Shown in pieces: positions 18,673-26,884 of a stretch of DNA of 64,000 bases. The translations under genes and the position numbers were made by a program. The stretch's first letter is position 1. The number at the start of each line of letters is the position of its first letter. Source of the DNA: J095 sp964517605 (GTDB taxonomy: Bacteria; Chloroflexota; Anaerolineae; 4572-78; J111); assembly GCA_964517605.1 (NCBI GenBank), contig CAZFCE010000011.1, positions 1 to 64,000 on the forward strand, written 5' to 3'. Below the pieces are notes generated by a model that was not told the origin of the DNA, made no database searches, and was given only the letters and a program-made list of their open reading frames with translations.

Positions 18673-20766
18673 GTGCGCCCAATTACCCGCTTCTGGCAAT
18701 TCATCCTCCGCCATTCGTCGCTCGCCACTCGTCATTCGTCATTTGTCATTCGTCATTCGTCATTCGTTGCTCGTCATTCGTCGCTCGCCATTCGTTATTC
18801 GCTATTCGCTATTCTTTTTTTTGGCTGCGCGGCCACGCCAACCCCGCCCGCCAAATTGTACGTGTTCGATGTCAGCGTGTTGGCGCTCAACCATTACGAA
18901 CACTGCCAGGCCGTTACCGGCCACGCCGATGGCAACTGCGACCAATCTACGCCGCCGCCCGCCGGCCAAACCCACGCCGATTTGCTCCGCAATTACGATA
19001 CGCTGATTTTTTTAGCCACGCTGCAAGGCATTGTTAACCGCAACGCCCCGCGCCTCTACCTGCTGGGCGATCACCAACGCGGCGGTTCGCCCGGCGTGGA
19101 TGAGTTTTGGCTCAACATCTACCGCGAATCCGGCCAGCCGTATGGCTGGCTGGCCAACACCCAAATCATCAAACTTGATTCTCTGGCGACGGTGCTGGAC
19201 ACATTTGCCGCCGACGTGCGCGGCCTGGTGGTGTGGGACCCGGCGGTTCCGGCTACGCTCAATGTGGCCACCACCATTGCCGGGGTGGATGATTTGGCCG
19301 TGCTACGCGCCGGCAGCGATATTACGCCGCAGGTAACGGCCCGGCTGGCGGTGCAAACCTCGCTGGTGGGGCTGTTCAAGCCGGGCGCGGCTACCCTGCC
19401 CGGCAGCCAAACGCCATCCAGCGGCTCGCCCAAAACCGATGCCTACCTGTGGGCCAAAGAAAATTATCTGGATACCGGCCGGGCCAACTCCCAATTTTTG
19501 GCCTATTTGCTCGATGGCTGGCCTGCCCAACGGTTTGCCGCCGGGCAACTCACGCGCGGCGGCGAGTACGCTCTGGAACGCGATTACGTGGTGCAGCAGC
19601 GCGGTTTTGCCTTTGACCTGTCGCCCTGGCCCGATGAACTGCCCACCGATGACCCGGCCCAACCCCTCGGCGCGGATGCCGCCGTTTTTAGCCGGTTGTT
19701 GGCCGCCGCCGAAACCCAGGCCGGGGGCCAACTCATCAAAATTTGGGGCTTTATTCCCTGGTACGAAAAATACTCGTCGGCAGTGGGCGGCCAGCATTTA
19801 CCCACCGCCGGCGAGTGGGCCAGCACCTGGCTTTTTTCGCAGCACGGCGGCTACTTGCAGGGCGGCGGCGGCGATGCCTACGGCGTGGCCATGGCCAACG
19901 TGTCGGTGCATAAATTTGGTCCGCCGCCCGCCGGTCGCGCCGCGCCCGCGCCGCCCACCGAAGCCGATTTGATAGCCGCCGGGTACCTAACGGCGGATGG
20001 GCAGGTGGCAACGGATCGCACGTTTGTGTTGTTTTACGCCGGCGATTACGATTTAGCGCACCCCACGTTGGCGCTGCTGGCCAATTACGCCACCGCCGGC
20101 TGGATTGACCCGCGCCGGGGCCACGTGCCGCTGGCCTGGGGCTTTAATCCCGGCCTGGTTGAAGACATCCCCGGCGTGCTGAACTATTTTTACGCCACCG
20201 CCACTCCGCAGGATTATTTTGTGGCGGCCAACAGCGGTGCGGGCTACCTTAACCCCGATGGCCTGTCCGAGGTGGGGTTGTTGCGCTGGTTGTGGCGCAG
20301 CGGGTGGTATTATTGGCAATACGGCTACAACGTGCAGGGCTTTTTGCTCAACGGCGACGGGGCGCAGCTTTCGCAGCGGCGGCTGGATGCCTTTACGTTT
20401 ATTGCGCCGGTGGGCATCCTCTCGCCAGAAATCCAAACCGATGAGCCGTGGCCCCGGTTGCAGCGCGGCGCGCCGGTATCGGCCATGCCCGCCGAGGCGC
20501 TGGCTGGCACCCCGGATGTTGCCGCCGAGGCCATCCACACCGTGTACAAACGGGCGGTGTTGCAACAGGGCCGCCCGCCCTTTTTGGCGCTGCGGGCGGC
20601 GTTCCAATCGCCCACGTTTTTGGAGGGAACGCGCAATCAGTTGCAAAAATTTCAGGCCGAAGGCCGCTTCACCGACCTGGCCGGTAACGTCATCCGGCCC
20701 AATTACACCGTGGTTGACCCCTACACCTTCTTCTTTTTGCTCAAGCGTTATCTGGCCTCAAATTGA
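18673..20766 (+). CDS. GxGYxYP-domain putative glycoside hydrolase, N-terminus encoded by heptamer repeats
   Basis: The likely 697-aa product starts at GTG 18673, 2 nt after the previous stop; the frame is open further back inside that gene. Residues about 14-48 are encoded by the heptamer microsatellite and read as RHSSFV-type repeats, then YSLFAILFFGC and a Thr/Pro stretch, which could act as a lipoprotein signal with Cys52 (the -3 and -2 residues, both Phe, are poor for a lipobox). From LYVFDVSVLAL onward the protein matches GxGYxYP-domain proteins (Pfam GxGYxYP), including TLQGIVNRNAPRLYL near the start and SGAGYLNPDGLSE as the naming motif (Tyr-Leu-Asn-Pro replacing YxYP). Predicted secreted or surface enzyme. 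True start is uncertain because of the repeat. Confidence 0.7.
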   Translation: MRPITRFWQFILRHSSLATRHSSFVIRHSSFVARHSSLAIRYSLFAILFFGCAATPTPPAKLYVFDVSVLALNHYEHCQAVTGHADGNCDQSTPPPAGQTHADLLRNYDTLIFLATLQGIVNRNAPRLYLLGDHQRGGSPGVDEFWLNIYRESGQPYGWLANTQIIKLDSLATVLDTFAADVRGLVVWDPAVPATLNVATTIAGVDDLAVLRAGSDITPQVTARLAVQTSLVGLFKPGAATLPGSQTPSSGSPKTDAYLWAKENYLDTGRANSQFLAYLLDGWPAQRFAAGQLTRGGEYALERDYVVQQRGFAFDLSPWPDELPTDDPAQPLGADAAVFSRLLAAAETQAGGQLIKIWGFIPWYEKYSSAVGGQHLPTAGEWASTWLFSQHGGYLQGGGGDAYGVAMANVSVHKFGPPPAGRAAPAPPTEADLIAAGYLTADGQVATDRTFVLFYAGDYDLAHPTLALLANYATAGWIDPRRGHVPLAWGFNPGLVEDIPGVLNYFYATATPQDYFVAANSGAGYLNPDGLSEVGLLRWLWRSGWYYWQYGYNVQGFLLNGDGAQLSQRRLDAFTFIAPVGILSPEIQTDEPWPRLQRGAPVSAMPAEALAGTPDVAAEAIHTVYKRAVLQQGRPPFLALRAAFQSPTFLEGTRNQLQKFQAEGRFTDLAGNVIRPNYTVVDPYTFFFLLKRYLASN
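18712..18816. repeat. Heptanucleotide microsatellite (15 copies) inside coding sequence
   Basis: Fifteen adjoining 7-mers, consensus CATTCGT, variants CGCTCGC, CACTCGT, TGCTCGT and TATTCGC. Since 7 is not a multiple of 3, one copy gained or lost shifts the frame of the downstream GxGYxYP gene; three copies give a 7-residue protein repeat. Same family as the arrays at 11541 and 43160. Confidence 0.9.
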
Positions 20767-20808
20767 TTTTCTCGCACCGCCCCCATATTTTACGGCCAAA
20801 GATGTAAC

Positions 20809-20837
20809 TTCACATAAAATTAATTTTGCGCTATAAT
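20809..20837 (+). promoter_or_regulatory. Sigma-70 type promoter upstream of the first glycosidase-like gene
   Basis: TTCACA at 20809-20814 and TATAAT at 20832-20837 with a 17-bp spacer. Transcription would start near 20844, giving a leader of about 184 nt that contains a strong hairpin with a T-tract. Confidence 0.65.
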
Positions 20838-20856
20838 TTTAAGTGCCTTAAAATTA
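20834..20856. promoter_or_regulatory. 10-bp inverted repeat over the -10 box and start site
   Basis: TAATTTTAAG (20834-20843) and CTTAAAATTA (20847-20856) are exact reverse complements around TGC. It covers the -10 box and the predicted transcription start, a typical repressor position. Confidence 0.55.
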
Positions 20857-20898
20857 ACCGGCCAAGATAAGTTGCACAGTTGGAGCTAGAACATCGAG

Positions 20899-20970
20899 TC
20901 CCCGGCACTTTAACTGATAAAATTGGTGATTTTGAACTAATTTTAAACCAAAAGTGCCGGGGATTTTTTT
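20899..20970 (+). terminator. Long-loop terminator, possibly an attenuator
   Basis: TCCCCGGCACTTT (20899-20911) pairs perfectly with AAAGTGCCGGGGA (20951-20963); a 39-nt AT-rich loop separates them and seven T follow. It may end the GxGYxYP transcript (stop at 20766) but it lies downstream of the promoter at 20809-20837, so it may also control entry into the gene at 21028. The CCGGCACTT core is shared with other hairpins in the window. Confidence 0.7.
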
Positions 20971-21027
20971 ACTGTGAGACGTTTCTATTTGCGGAGAAAT
21001 TTTGTAAACCAATAAAAGGAGAGCAGG

Positions 21028-23409
21028 ATGACGCTGTATAAAGGTGAGAACCCTTATATTTACGGGCTGCACGACAAAGGCGGCGAATCGTTGATGATGG
21101 CCGGCAGCGAAGCCAAAGGTTGGGTGTTAGTAACCGAAGCGATTGGCACCGAAGCCAACGAGCGTGGCGGCGGCGATTACCGCGACATCAGCGGTAAAGG
21201 GTTGGGCTTGATTGTGCGGCTTAACCAATCGTATGGGCCAAACGGCACCATTCCCCGCGAAGCGCGTTATCCTGAATTTGCCCAGCGCTGCGCCAACTTT
21301 GTGCAGGCCTCGCAGGGGGCCAACATCTGGCTGATTGGCAACGAAATGAACATGGCCAACGAGCAACCCCGCGCCGACGGCGGCAACACCCCGGAACCCA
21401 TCACCCCGCGCCGGTACGCCAAATGCTACAAATTGGTCAGGCAAAAAATTAAAGCCGTGCCCGGCCACCAGGATGATTTGGTGGTGGTGGGGGCCGCTGC
21501 TCCCTGGAATGACCAGACCAAATACCCCGCCGACCCGGAAGGCAGCTACCCGGCCAACTCTACCGGCGATTGGGTGCAATACCTGCAAGATATTCTGCTG
21601 GCGATTGGCCCCGATAATTGCGACGCCATTGCCATTCACGCCTATTCGCACGGTTACGATAGCAAACTGGTGTTCAACGACGCCAAAATGAACGCGCCGT
21701 TTCAAAACCGGTACTACAACTTTTATGTGTACCGCGATTATATGAACGCCATCCCCGAAAATATGCGCCACCTGCCGGTGTACCTCACCGAGATGAACGG
21801 CGACAAAGAGCAAAACGGGGCCACCTGGCCCTTTGGCAACAACGGCTGGATTAAAAACGCCTACCAGGAAATTGACCGCTGGAACCAGACCGACCAGCAG
21901 CAAATTCGCTGCGCCATTCTTTTCCGCTGGAAAATAGACCCGTTGGGCTGGTCCATCGAAGGCAAAAACGAGGTGCAGCAGGATTTGCGGGAGGCCATTG
22001 CCAAAAATTACAAATGGCAGACCGATCTCAAACCGGAACCGGCGGTGGAAGCCGTGGCGCGGCCCGATGTGCCGGGCTACCGCACCCGCTACCTTAACCA
22101 CACCACTCCCACCACCTTTGAGGCCGGCAGCGATGCCGTATCTACCATCACTCTTATGAATGCCGGCGGCTTTACCTGGGCCACCGGCGGAACCAATCCC
22201 TTCCGGTTGGGCTTTCAATGGTACAACGCCGCCGGGCAATTTGTGCAGTTGCCGTCGCAGCTGGATTATCGCACCCCGCTGCCCAACGATGTGCCGCCCG
22301 GCGGGCAGGTAACGCTGGCCGCCCGGTTGCATTGCCCCGACACGCCCGGTACTTACCAGTTGCGCTGGGACATGGTGCACGAGATGATTACCTGGTTTGC
22401 CAGCCAGGGCGATGCCGGGCTGCTGGTTAGCCCCGTTACGGTTAACCCCGTAGTGGTGGTGCCGCAACCGCAGCCGCAGGTTCAACCGCAACCCAAACCG
22501 CAGGTTCAGCCGCAGCCGCAGGTTCAGCCGCAACCCCAACCGGAAACAAAACCCGAAACAGTTGCGGTGACAGCCGTTCAAATCCAAAATTTGGTGGGGC
22601 AGTTGGCCACGCACGCCACCAAACGGTACGTTACCCGGCCCACCGAATCGATCAAACGGATTATTGTGCATCACGCCGGCACGCCAACCAACGTTACCGT
22701 GCAGCGCATCGCCGAGTTTCAGGTGAACACCAAAGACCTGCCCGGCATTACCTACCACTTCTGCACCACCGATCAGGGCCAGGCGTACCAAACGCAGCCG
22801 CTTACCGTTACCGCCGCGCACGCCGGGCAAAACAGCCTGGATAGCGTGGGCGTTTGTTTGATTGGCAACTTTACCCAGGCTACGCCCTCGGAGGCCCAAC
22901 TCAACGCCACGGCTTCGGTGCTGGCCCAGTTGATGGCTTCCCTCAACCTGACCACCGCCCAGATTGTTGGCTACAGCGAAATTGTTAACACCGGCAGCCC
23001 CGGCGCTACCTGGCTCACCTGGAAGCCGACCCTGCTGGCCAAAGCGCAATCGCTGTTGCAAACCGCCACGCCCACCACGCCCGAAAAACCGGTTAGCCAA
23101 AAACCGATTAACCATTACATGCTGTTCTGGTATCAAGGCCCTGGCAACTGGGGCGAGTGGGATATGCGCGGCGCGATGTCGTACATTGATAAATTTGGCC
23201 CCACCGTCGGCTTTTCGGCGGATGAAGCGCAGTTTGCCAAATACGTTACCATTGTGGGCGGCTCCGGCGGTGTTTCGGCTGCCGCCGAACAGACTTTGCG
23301 CAACGCCGGCTGCCAGGTTGAGCGCATTGCCGGCGCAACCGAAACCGAAACCCGCAAAATGCTGGAAGATCTGGTGGCCAAAGGCAAACGCTTTAAAAGC
23401 CTGCAATAA
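21028..23409 (+). CDS. Glycosidase-like barrel + Ig-like domain + degenerate amidase_2 (paralogue 1)
   Basis: A 793-aa multidomain protein. Residues about 1-335 resemble a clan GH-A TIM barrel with the acid/base pair in IWLIGNEMN (E106) and a nucleophile-like E255 in VYLTEMNGD. About 350-475 is an Ig-like (NBR1-like) domain ending with YQLRWDMVHE. A Gln/Pro-rich linker (about 480-505) follows, then an amidase_2/PGRP-like domain (about 525-680) with RIIVHHAG, ITYHFCTTD and VGVCLIGNF. The usual GHxD...CPG segment reads GYSEIVNTGSPG, so two of three zinc ligands (His and Cys) are replaced. A ~100-residue C-terminal domain ends the protein. No signal peptide is visible after the ATG, which has AAGGAGAGCAGG upstream. 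Likely binds peptidoglycan or a related polymer rather than cutting the amide bond. A close paralogue follows. Confidence 0.8.
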   Translation: MTLYKGENPYIYGLHDKGGESLMMAGSEAKGWVLVTEAIGTEANERGGGDYRDISGKGLGLIVRLNQSYGPNGTIPREARYPEFAQRCANFVQASQGANIWLIGNEMNMANEQPRADGGNTPEPITPRRYAKCYKLVRQKIKAVPGHQDDLVVVGAAAPWNDQTKYPADPEGSYPANSTGDWVQYLQDILLAIGPDNCDAIAIHAYSHGYDSKLVFNDAKMNAPFQNRYYNFYVYRDYMNAIPENMRHLPVYLTEMNGDKEQNGATWPFGNNGWIKNAYQEIDRWNQTDQQQIRCAILFRWKIDPLGWSIEGKNEVQQDLREAIAKNYKWQTDLKPEPAVEAVARPDVPGYRTRYLNHTTPTTFEAGSDAVSTITLMNAGGFTWATGGTNPFRLGFQWYNAAGQFVQLPSQLDYRTPLPNDVPPGGQVTLAARLHCPDTPGTYQLRWDMVHEMITWFASQGDAGLLVSPVTVNPVVVVPQPQPQVQPQPKPQVQPQPQVQPQPQPETKPETVAVTAVQIQNLVGQLATHATKRYVTRPTESIKRIIVHHAGTPTNVTVQRIAEFQVNTKDLPGITYHFCTTDQGQAYQTQPLTVTAAHAGQNSLDSVGVCLIGNFTQATPSEAQLNATASVLAQLMASLNLTTAQIVGYSEIVNTGSPGATWLTWKPTLLAKAQSLLQTATPTTPEKPVSQKPINHYMLFWYQGPGNWGEWDMRGAMSYIDKFGPTVGFSADEAQFAKYVTIVGGSGGVSAAAEQTLRNAGCQVERIAGATETETRKMLEDLVAKGKRFKSLQ

Positions 23410-23455
23410 TTTTGGCGTGAGCAAAGCCGGTGGTGCGCTACCAAACTTAAGTTTA

Positions 23456-23496
23456 ACCTTCCTGAAAGCTACACGCTTTTAGGAAGGTAGAGTTTT
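23456..23496 (+). terminator. Rho-independent terminator after paralogue 1
   Basis: ACCTTCCTGAAAG (23456-23468) pairs with CTTTTAGGAAGGT (23476-23488) with one G-T pair and a 7-nt loop, followed by AGAGTTTTT. Confidence 0.7.
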
Positions 23497-23506
23497 TGAT
23501 GAAACC

Positions 23507-23580
23507 GTCACTCTGAGTAAAGCGAAGAGTCTCCGTAACAAGTAACCGGAGATCCTTCGGGCTTGCGCCCTCAGGGTGAC
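23507..23580. repeat. REP-like dispersed element with terminal inverted repeats
   Basis: A 74-bp element starting GTCACTCTGAG and ending CTCAGGGTGAC (imperfect inverted ends), containing GAAGAGTCTC and GATCCTTCGGGC. Elements of this type are scattered through intergenic DNA of many bacteria, usually in hundreds of copies. It sits just upstream of paralogue 2. Confidence 0.7.
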
Positions 23581-23621
23581 ATTCATAATTTGCTATTCGC
23601 AATTTTTACAGGAGTTATCGA

Positions 23622-25979
23622 ATGGCGCGGCACAAAGGCGAAAATCCCTATATTTACGGGTTACATGACCGTGGCGGCGAGCATCTGCTGGTGGCCAACG
23701 GCGAAGCCAAAGGCTGGGTGCTGGTGTCCGAGGTTATCGGGGCTGATGCCGGCAACCTCGGCGGCGGTGATTACCGCGAGCTGGCGGCCAAAGGTTTGGG
23801 CGTAATGGTGCGGCTTACCCACGCCTCGGGCGCAAACGGCACTCTGCCCCGCCCGGAGCATTACCCCGAGTTTGCCCGGCGTTGCGCCAATTTTGTGCAA
23901 GCCTCGCAGGGGGCCGGCATCTGGCTGATTGGCAACGAAATGAACGCCGAGCGCGAACAGCCGCGCCAAAAAGATAGCCAGCAGGCCGAACCGATTACGC
24001 CCCGACGCTACGCCCAATGCTACCAGATGGTTCGCCAGAAAATTAAGGCGTTGCCCGGCCACCAGGATGATTTGGTGATTGTGGGCGCGGTTAGCCCCTG
24101 GAACGCCCAAACCGCTTACGAGGCCGACCCCGAAGGCAAATATCCGGCCAACAAAATCCCCGGCGCGCCCCGCGATTACCCCTATTTTGGCTTTTTTGGC
24201 GATTTTATCATTTACTGGCGCGATTTGCTGGCGGCCATTGGCGCGGAAAATTGCGATGGCATGGCCATCCACGCCTACTCGCACGGTTACAGCCCCGATC
24301 TGGTCTTTTGCGACGACGTAATGGACTCGCCTTTTCAGGATTATCATTACCATTTCAGGATTTACCGCGATTTTTTAAACGCCGTGCCGCCCACCATGCG
24401 CCACTTGCCGGTGTACCTTACCGAAGCCAACGGCGACCGCGAAGGCCCCGGCGGCCCCACCTGGCCGTTTGGCAACAACGGCTGGATCAAAAGCGCCTAC
24501 CAGGAAATTGACCGCTGGAACCAGACCGGGCAGCAACAAATTCGGTGTTTAATCCTCTATCGCTGGCAAAAGGACCCGCTAGGGTGGGCCATTGATGGCA
24601 AACCGGCGGTGCAGCAAGATTTTCTGGACGCCATTGCCAAAAATTACCGCTGGAACGCCGCCGCGCCGGAACAACCTGCGCCCACCGCATCGCCGGTAGT
24701 GCCATTGTACCGGGTAAAATATCTCAGCCACACCACGCCCGCCGGCGCAACCACCGGTCAAACCATCAATGTTACCCTCAACCTGCAAAACGAAGGCAGT
24801 TTTACCTGGTCGAGGAACAGCGACAAACCCTGCCGGCTGGGTTTTCAATGGTACGATGCCGGCGGGCGGTATATTCCATTGCCCGCCGACCTGGATTTTA
24901 GAACGGAACTGCCGCAGGATGTTGCGCCCGGCGGCCAGGCGCAGGTGCAGGCCCGGCTGCGCACCCCCGAATTTCCGGGCAATTACCAGTTGCGCTGGGA
25001 CATGGTGCACGAGCAGGTGGCCTGGTTTAGCGGCAAAGGCGATTTGGGGCTGGTGGTGCCGGTGGCTGTAACCCCGGCCAACCCGCTAACGGCGGCGGAT
25101 GCCTCGGTGCGAACTACCGCGCCCGGCGCGCCGGTCACAATCGAGGCCGAGGACATTAGCGGCAGCCTGCCGCACCAGCCCGATAAAAGTTACAGCATGC
25201 GGCTTCACGCCGACATCAAACGGTTGATTGTGCACCACACCGCCACCGCGGCCAACGTTTCGGTGGCGCGGATTGCCGATTTTCAGGTGAATCAACGCGG
25301 TTTGCCCGGCATTGCCTATCATTTTTGCATTACCGCCGCCGGTAAAGTGTACCAAACCCAATCGCTCGAAACCGTGTCGCTGCACGCCGGCACCTACAGC
25401 GCCGACAGCGCCGGAGTTTGTCTGATTGGCAACTTTACCAGCGCCGCGCCGTCTTCGGCGCAAATCAACGCCGCTGCCGCGTTGCTGGCGCAGTTGTGCA
25501 TCCATTTGGGCCTATCTGCTGCCCAGATTTTTGGCTACAGTGATCTGGTAGTAACCGGCAGCCCCGGCACTACCTGGCCGGCCTGGAAAAAGCCGCTGCT
25601 GCGCCAGGTTGACCAGTGGTTAAACAGCGGCCAGCCCATTACCGTGCCGCCGCCTCAACCGGCAAAGCTAAAAACCATTGACCATTACCTGTTGTTGTGG
25701 TATCGTTCTCCCGAAGATTGGGCCACGTGGGATTTGCAGGGTGCAATGGGGTACATTGCCCGGTTTAAACCGACTATCGGTTTTGATATTGAGCAGGCCA
25801 AGCAGGCCACGTATGTAACCATTCTGGGCGGAACCGGCGGCGTGCCGGCCAACGCCGAGCGCATTTTGCGGGCGGCGGGCTGCCAGGTGGAGCGCATCGG
25901 CGGCCCAACCGAGGCCGAAACCCGGCGGCTGTTGCAACAGCTAACCGCCACCGGCCAGCGGTTTAAAACGTTGGGATAA
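23622..25979 (+). CDS. Glycosidase-like barrel + Ig-like domain + degenerate amidase_2 (paralogue 2)
   Basis: A 785-aa paralogue of the preceding gene with the same domain order. The barrel keeps IWLIGNEMN and VYLTEANGD, so both putative catalytic Glu residues are conserved. The Ig-like domain ends NYQLRWDMVHEQVAW. The linker is short and lacks the Gln/Pro repeat. The amidase-like domain has RLIVHHTATAANV and AGVCLIGNF, but again FGYSDLVVTGSPG in place of the zinc-ligand segment. The shared loss in both copies argues for a conserved binding role rather than decay. CAGGAG lies just before the ATG. The barrel has an insertion near residues 185-200 (GAPRDYPYFGFFGDF) absent from the first copy. 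No signal peptide seen. Confidence 0.8.
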   Translation: MARHKGENPYIYGLHDRGGEHLLVANGEAKGWVLVSEVIGADAGNLGGGDYRELAAKGLGVMVRLTHASGANGTLPRPEHYPEFARRCANFVQASQGAGIWLIGNEMNAEREQPRQKDSQQAEPITPRRYAQCYQMVRQKIKALPGHQDDLVIVGAVSPWNAQTAYEADPEGKYPANKIPGAPRDYPYFGFFGDFIIYWRDLLAAIGAENCDGMAIHAYSHGYSPDLVFCDDVMDSPFQDYHYHFRIYRDFLNAVPPTMRHLPVYLTEANGDREGPGGPTWPFGNNGWIKSAYQEIDRWNQTGQQQIRCLILYRWQKDPLGWAIDGKPAVQQDFLDAIAKNYRWNAAAPEQPAPTASPVVPLYRVKYLSHTTPAGATTGQTINVTLNLQNEGSFTWSRNSDKPCRLGFQWYDAGGRYIPLPADLDFRTELPQDVAPGGQAQVQARLRTPEFPGNYQLRWDMVHEQVAWFSGKGDLGLVVPVAVTPANPLTAADASVRTTAPGAPVTIEAEDISGSLPHQPDKSYSMRLHADIKRLIVHHTATAANVSVARIADFQVNQRGLPGIAYHFCITAAGKVYQTQSLETVSLHAGTYSADSAGVCLIGNFTSAAPSSAQINAAAALLAQLCIHLGLSAAQIFGYSDLVVTGSPGTTWPAWKKPLLRQVDQWLNSGQPITVPPPQPAKLKTIDHYLLLWYRSPEDWATWDLQGAMGYIARFKPTIGFDIEQAKQATYVTILGGTGGVPANAERILRAAGCQVERIGGPTEAETRRLLQQLTATGQRFKTLG

Positions 25980-25982
25980 CAA

Positions 25983-26017
25983 AACGGCGGGCGTTACATA
26001 ACGCGCCCGCCGTTTTT
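25983..26017 (+). terminator. Rho-independent terminator between convergent genes
   Basis: AACGGCGGGCG (25983-25993) pairs perfectly with CGCCCGCCGTT (26004-26014), then TTTATTT. The reverse strand reads GTTTTGTT after the stem, so it may serve both directions. Confidence 0.85.
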
Positions 26018-26039
26018 ATTTCAATCGGATTGCCGCCGG

Positions 26040-26807
26040 TTAAAACCCAACCAAAAATTGCAGCCCCATCAAAATTCCAATTAAAATGGGCTGGTGCAAC
26101 AGGTAAATCAGCAGCGAGTGGCGGCCTAAAAATTGTAACCCGCGCACCGGCAGCAGGTGGCTAACATCGGGCAGGTAAAAACTGCGCCGGCCATCGGGGT
26201 AAAAGCTGCGCCCCACAAACACACCCAGCAGCGATATGCCAAAATAAGGCAGCACCGGGTAGTAATCTACCATTGCCCGGCCGGTTTGCTTAATGCCCAA
26301 CCAAATCAGCCACGGCGATTGGCTTTGCAGGCCATCAACATAAATACCGGCCAGGATAATTCCAATTCCGGCGGCCAGCGTTACCCACCGATTGCTGTTT
26401 AAAAAGGGATACGTCAAAATAATTGACAGGCCGATGAGGTGCAGAATGCCAAAAACCACAAAGCCCTGGCCAACAAAAAAATAAGTGGCCACGGTGATTA
26501 CCAATCCCCAGCCCAAAATTTTAGCGCCCCGCCCCAAATACTTGCCAAACAGATTGATCTGCCCCATTTTTTGGCGTTCGCGGCTGTAACTTAACGTTAG
26601 CGACAGCCCCATTGTGAAAATAAACAACGTGGCAATGTTGCGGGCAAACCACTGCCATGGCCCATTGAACAGGTTTAACTGGACTATCCCAAAAAAGTTG
26701 ATATCCCAGGTAAAATGAAAAATCACCATTTCGATGATGGCCACGCCGCGCAGGGCGTCAACTTCCCACAGGCGGCTGGTTTGGGGGCGAATGGCGGTAC
26801 TCTTCAA
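26040..26807 (-). CDS. DUF1624 / heparan-alpha-glucosaminide N-acetyltransferase-like membrane protein
   Basis: A 255-aa protein with about seven hydrophobic helices. LWEVDALRGVAIIEMVIFHF at the N-terminus is the typical first helix of the DUF1624/acyltransferase group, and LQFLGRHSLLIYLLHQPILI near the end is its typical last helix, with a conserved His. Predicted to transfer an acyl group to a surface sugar or lipid. The start is most likely TTG at 26807, because AAAGGA lies about 9 nt before it and no ATG is suitably placed. Single gene between two terminators. Confidence 0.8.
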   Translation of the reverse strand: MKSTAIRPQTSRLWEVDALRGVAIIEMVIFHFTWDINFFGIVQLNLFNGPWQWFARNIATLFIFTMGLSLTLSYSRERQKMGQINLFGKYLGRGAKILGWGLVITVATYFFVGQGFVVFGILHLIGLSIILTYPFLNSNRWVTLAAGIGIILAGIYVDGLQSQSPWLIWLGIKQTGRAMVDYYPVLPYFGISLLGVFVGRSFYPDGRRSFYLPDVSHLLPVRGLQFLGRHSLLIYLLHQPILIGILMGLQFLVGF

Positions 26808-26826
26808 AAAAAGTGTCCTTTCGGAT

Positions 26827-26861
26827 AAAAAATAAAAGGCAGCCCGTTACGGCTGCCTTTT
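26827..26861 (-). terminator. Rho-independent terminator after the LPITG-protein gene
   Basis: AAAAGGCAGCC (26834-26844) and GGCTGCCTTTT (26851-26861) form an 11-bp stem with a 6-nt loop. On the minus strand it is followed by a T-rich run. Confidence 0.85.
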
Positions 26862-26884
26862 ATAGTAGCGTATAGCGTAAAAAA

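Noticed and set aside
21127..23424. Long minus-strand open frame of 765 codons
   Set aside because: It is antisense to a gene with clear domains; long antisense frames are common with this GC-rich codon bias, and its composition (Gly/His/Arg/Val-rich, no motifs) is typical of a shadow frame.
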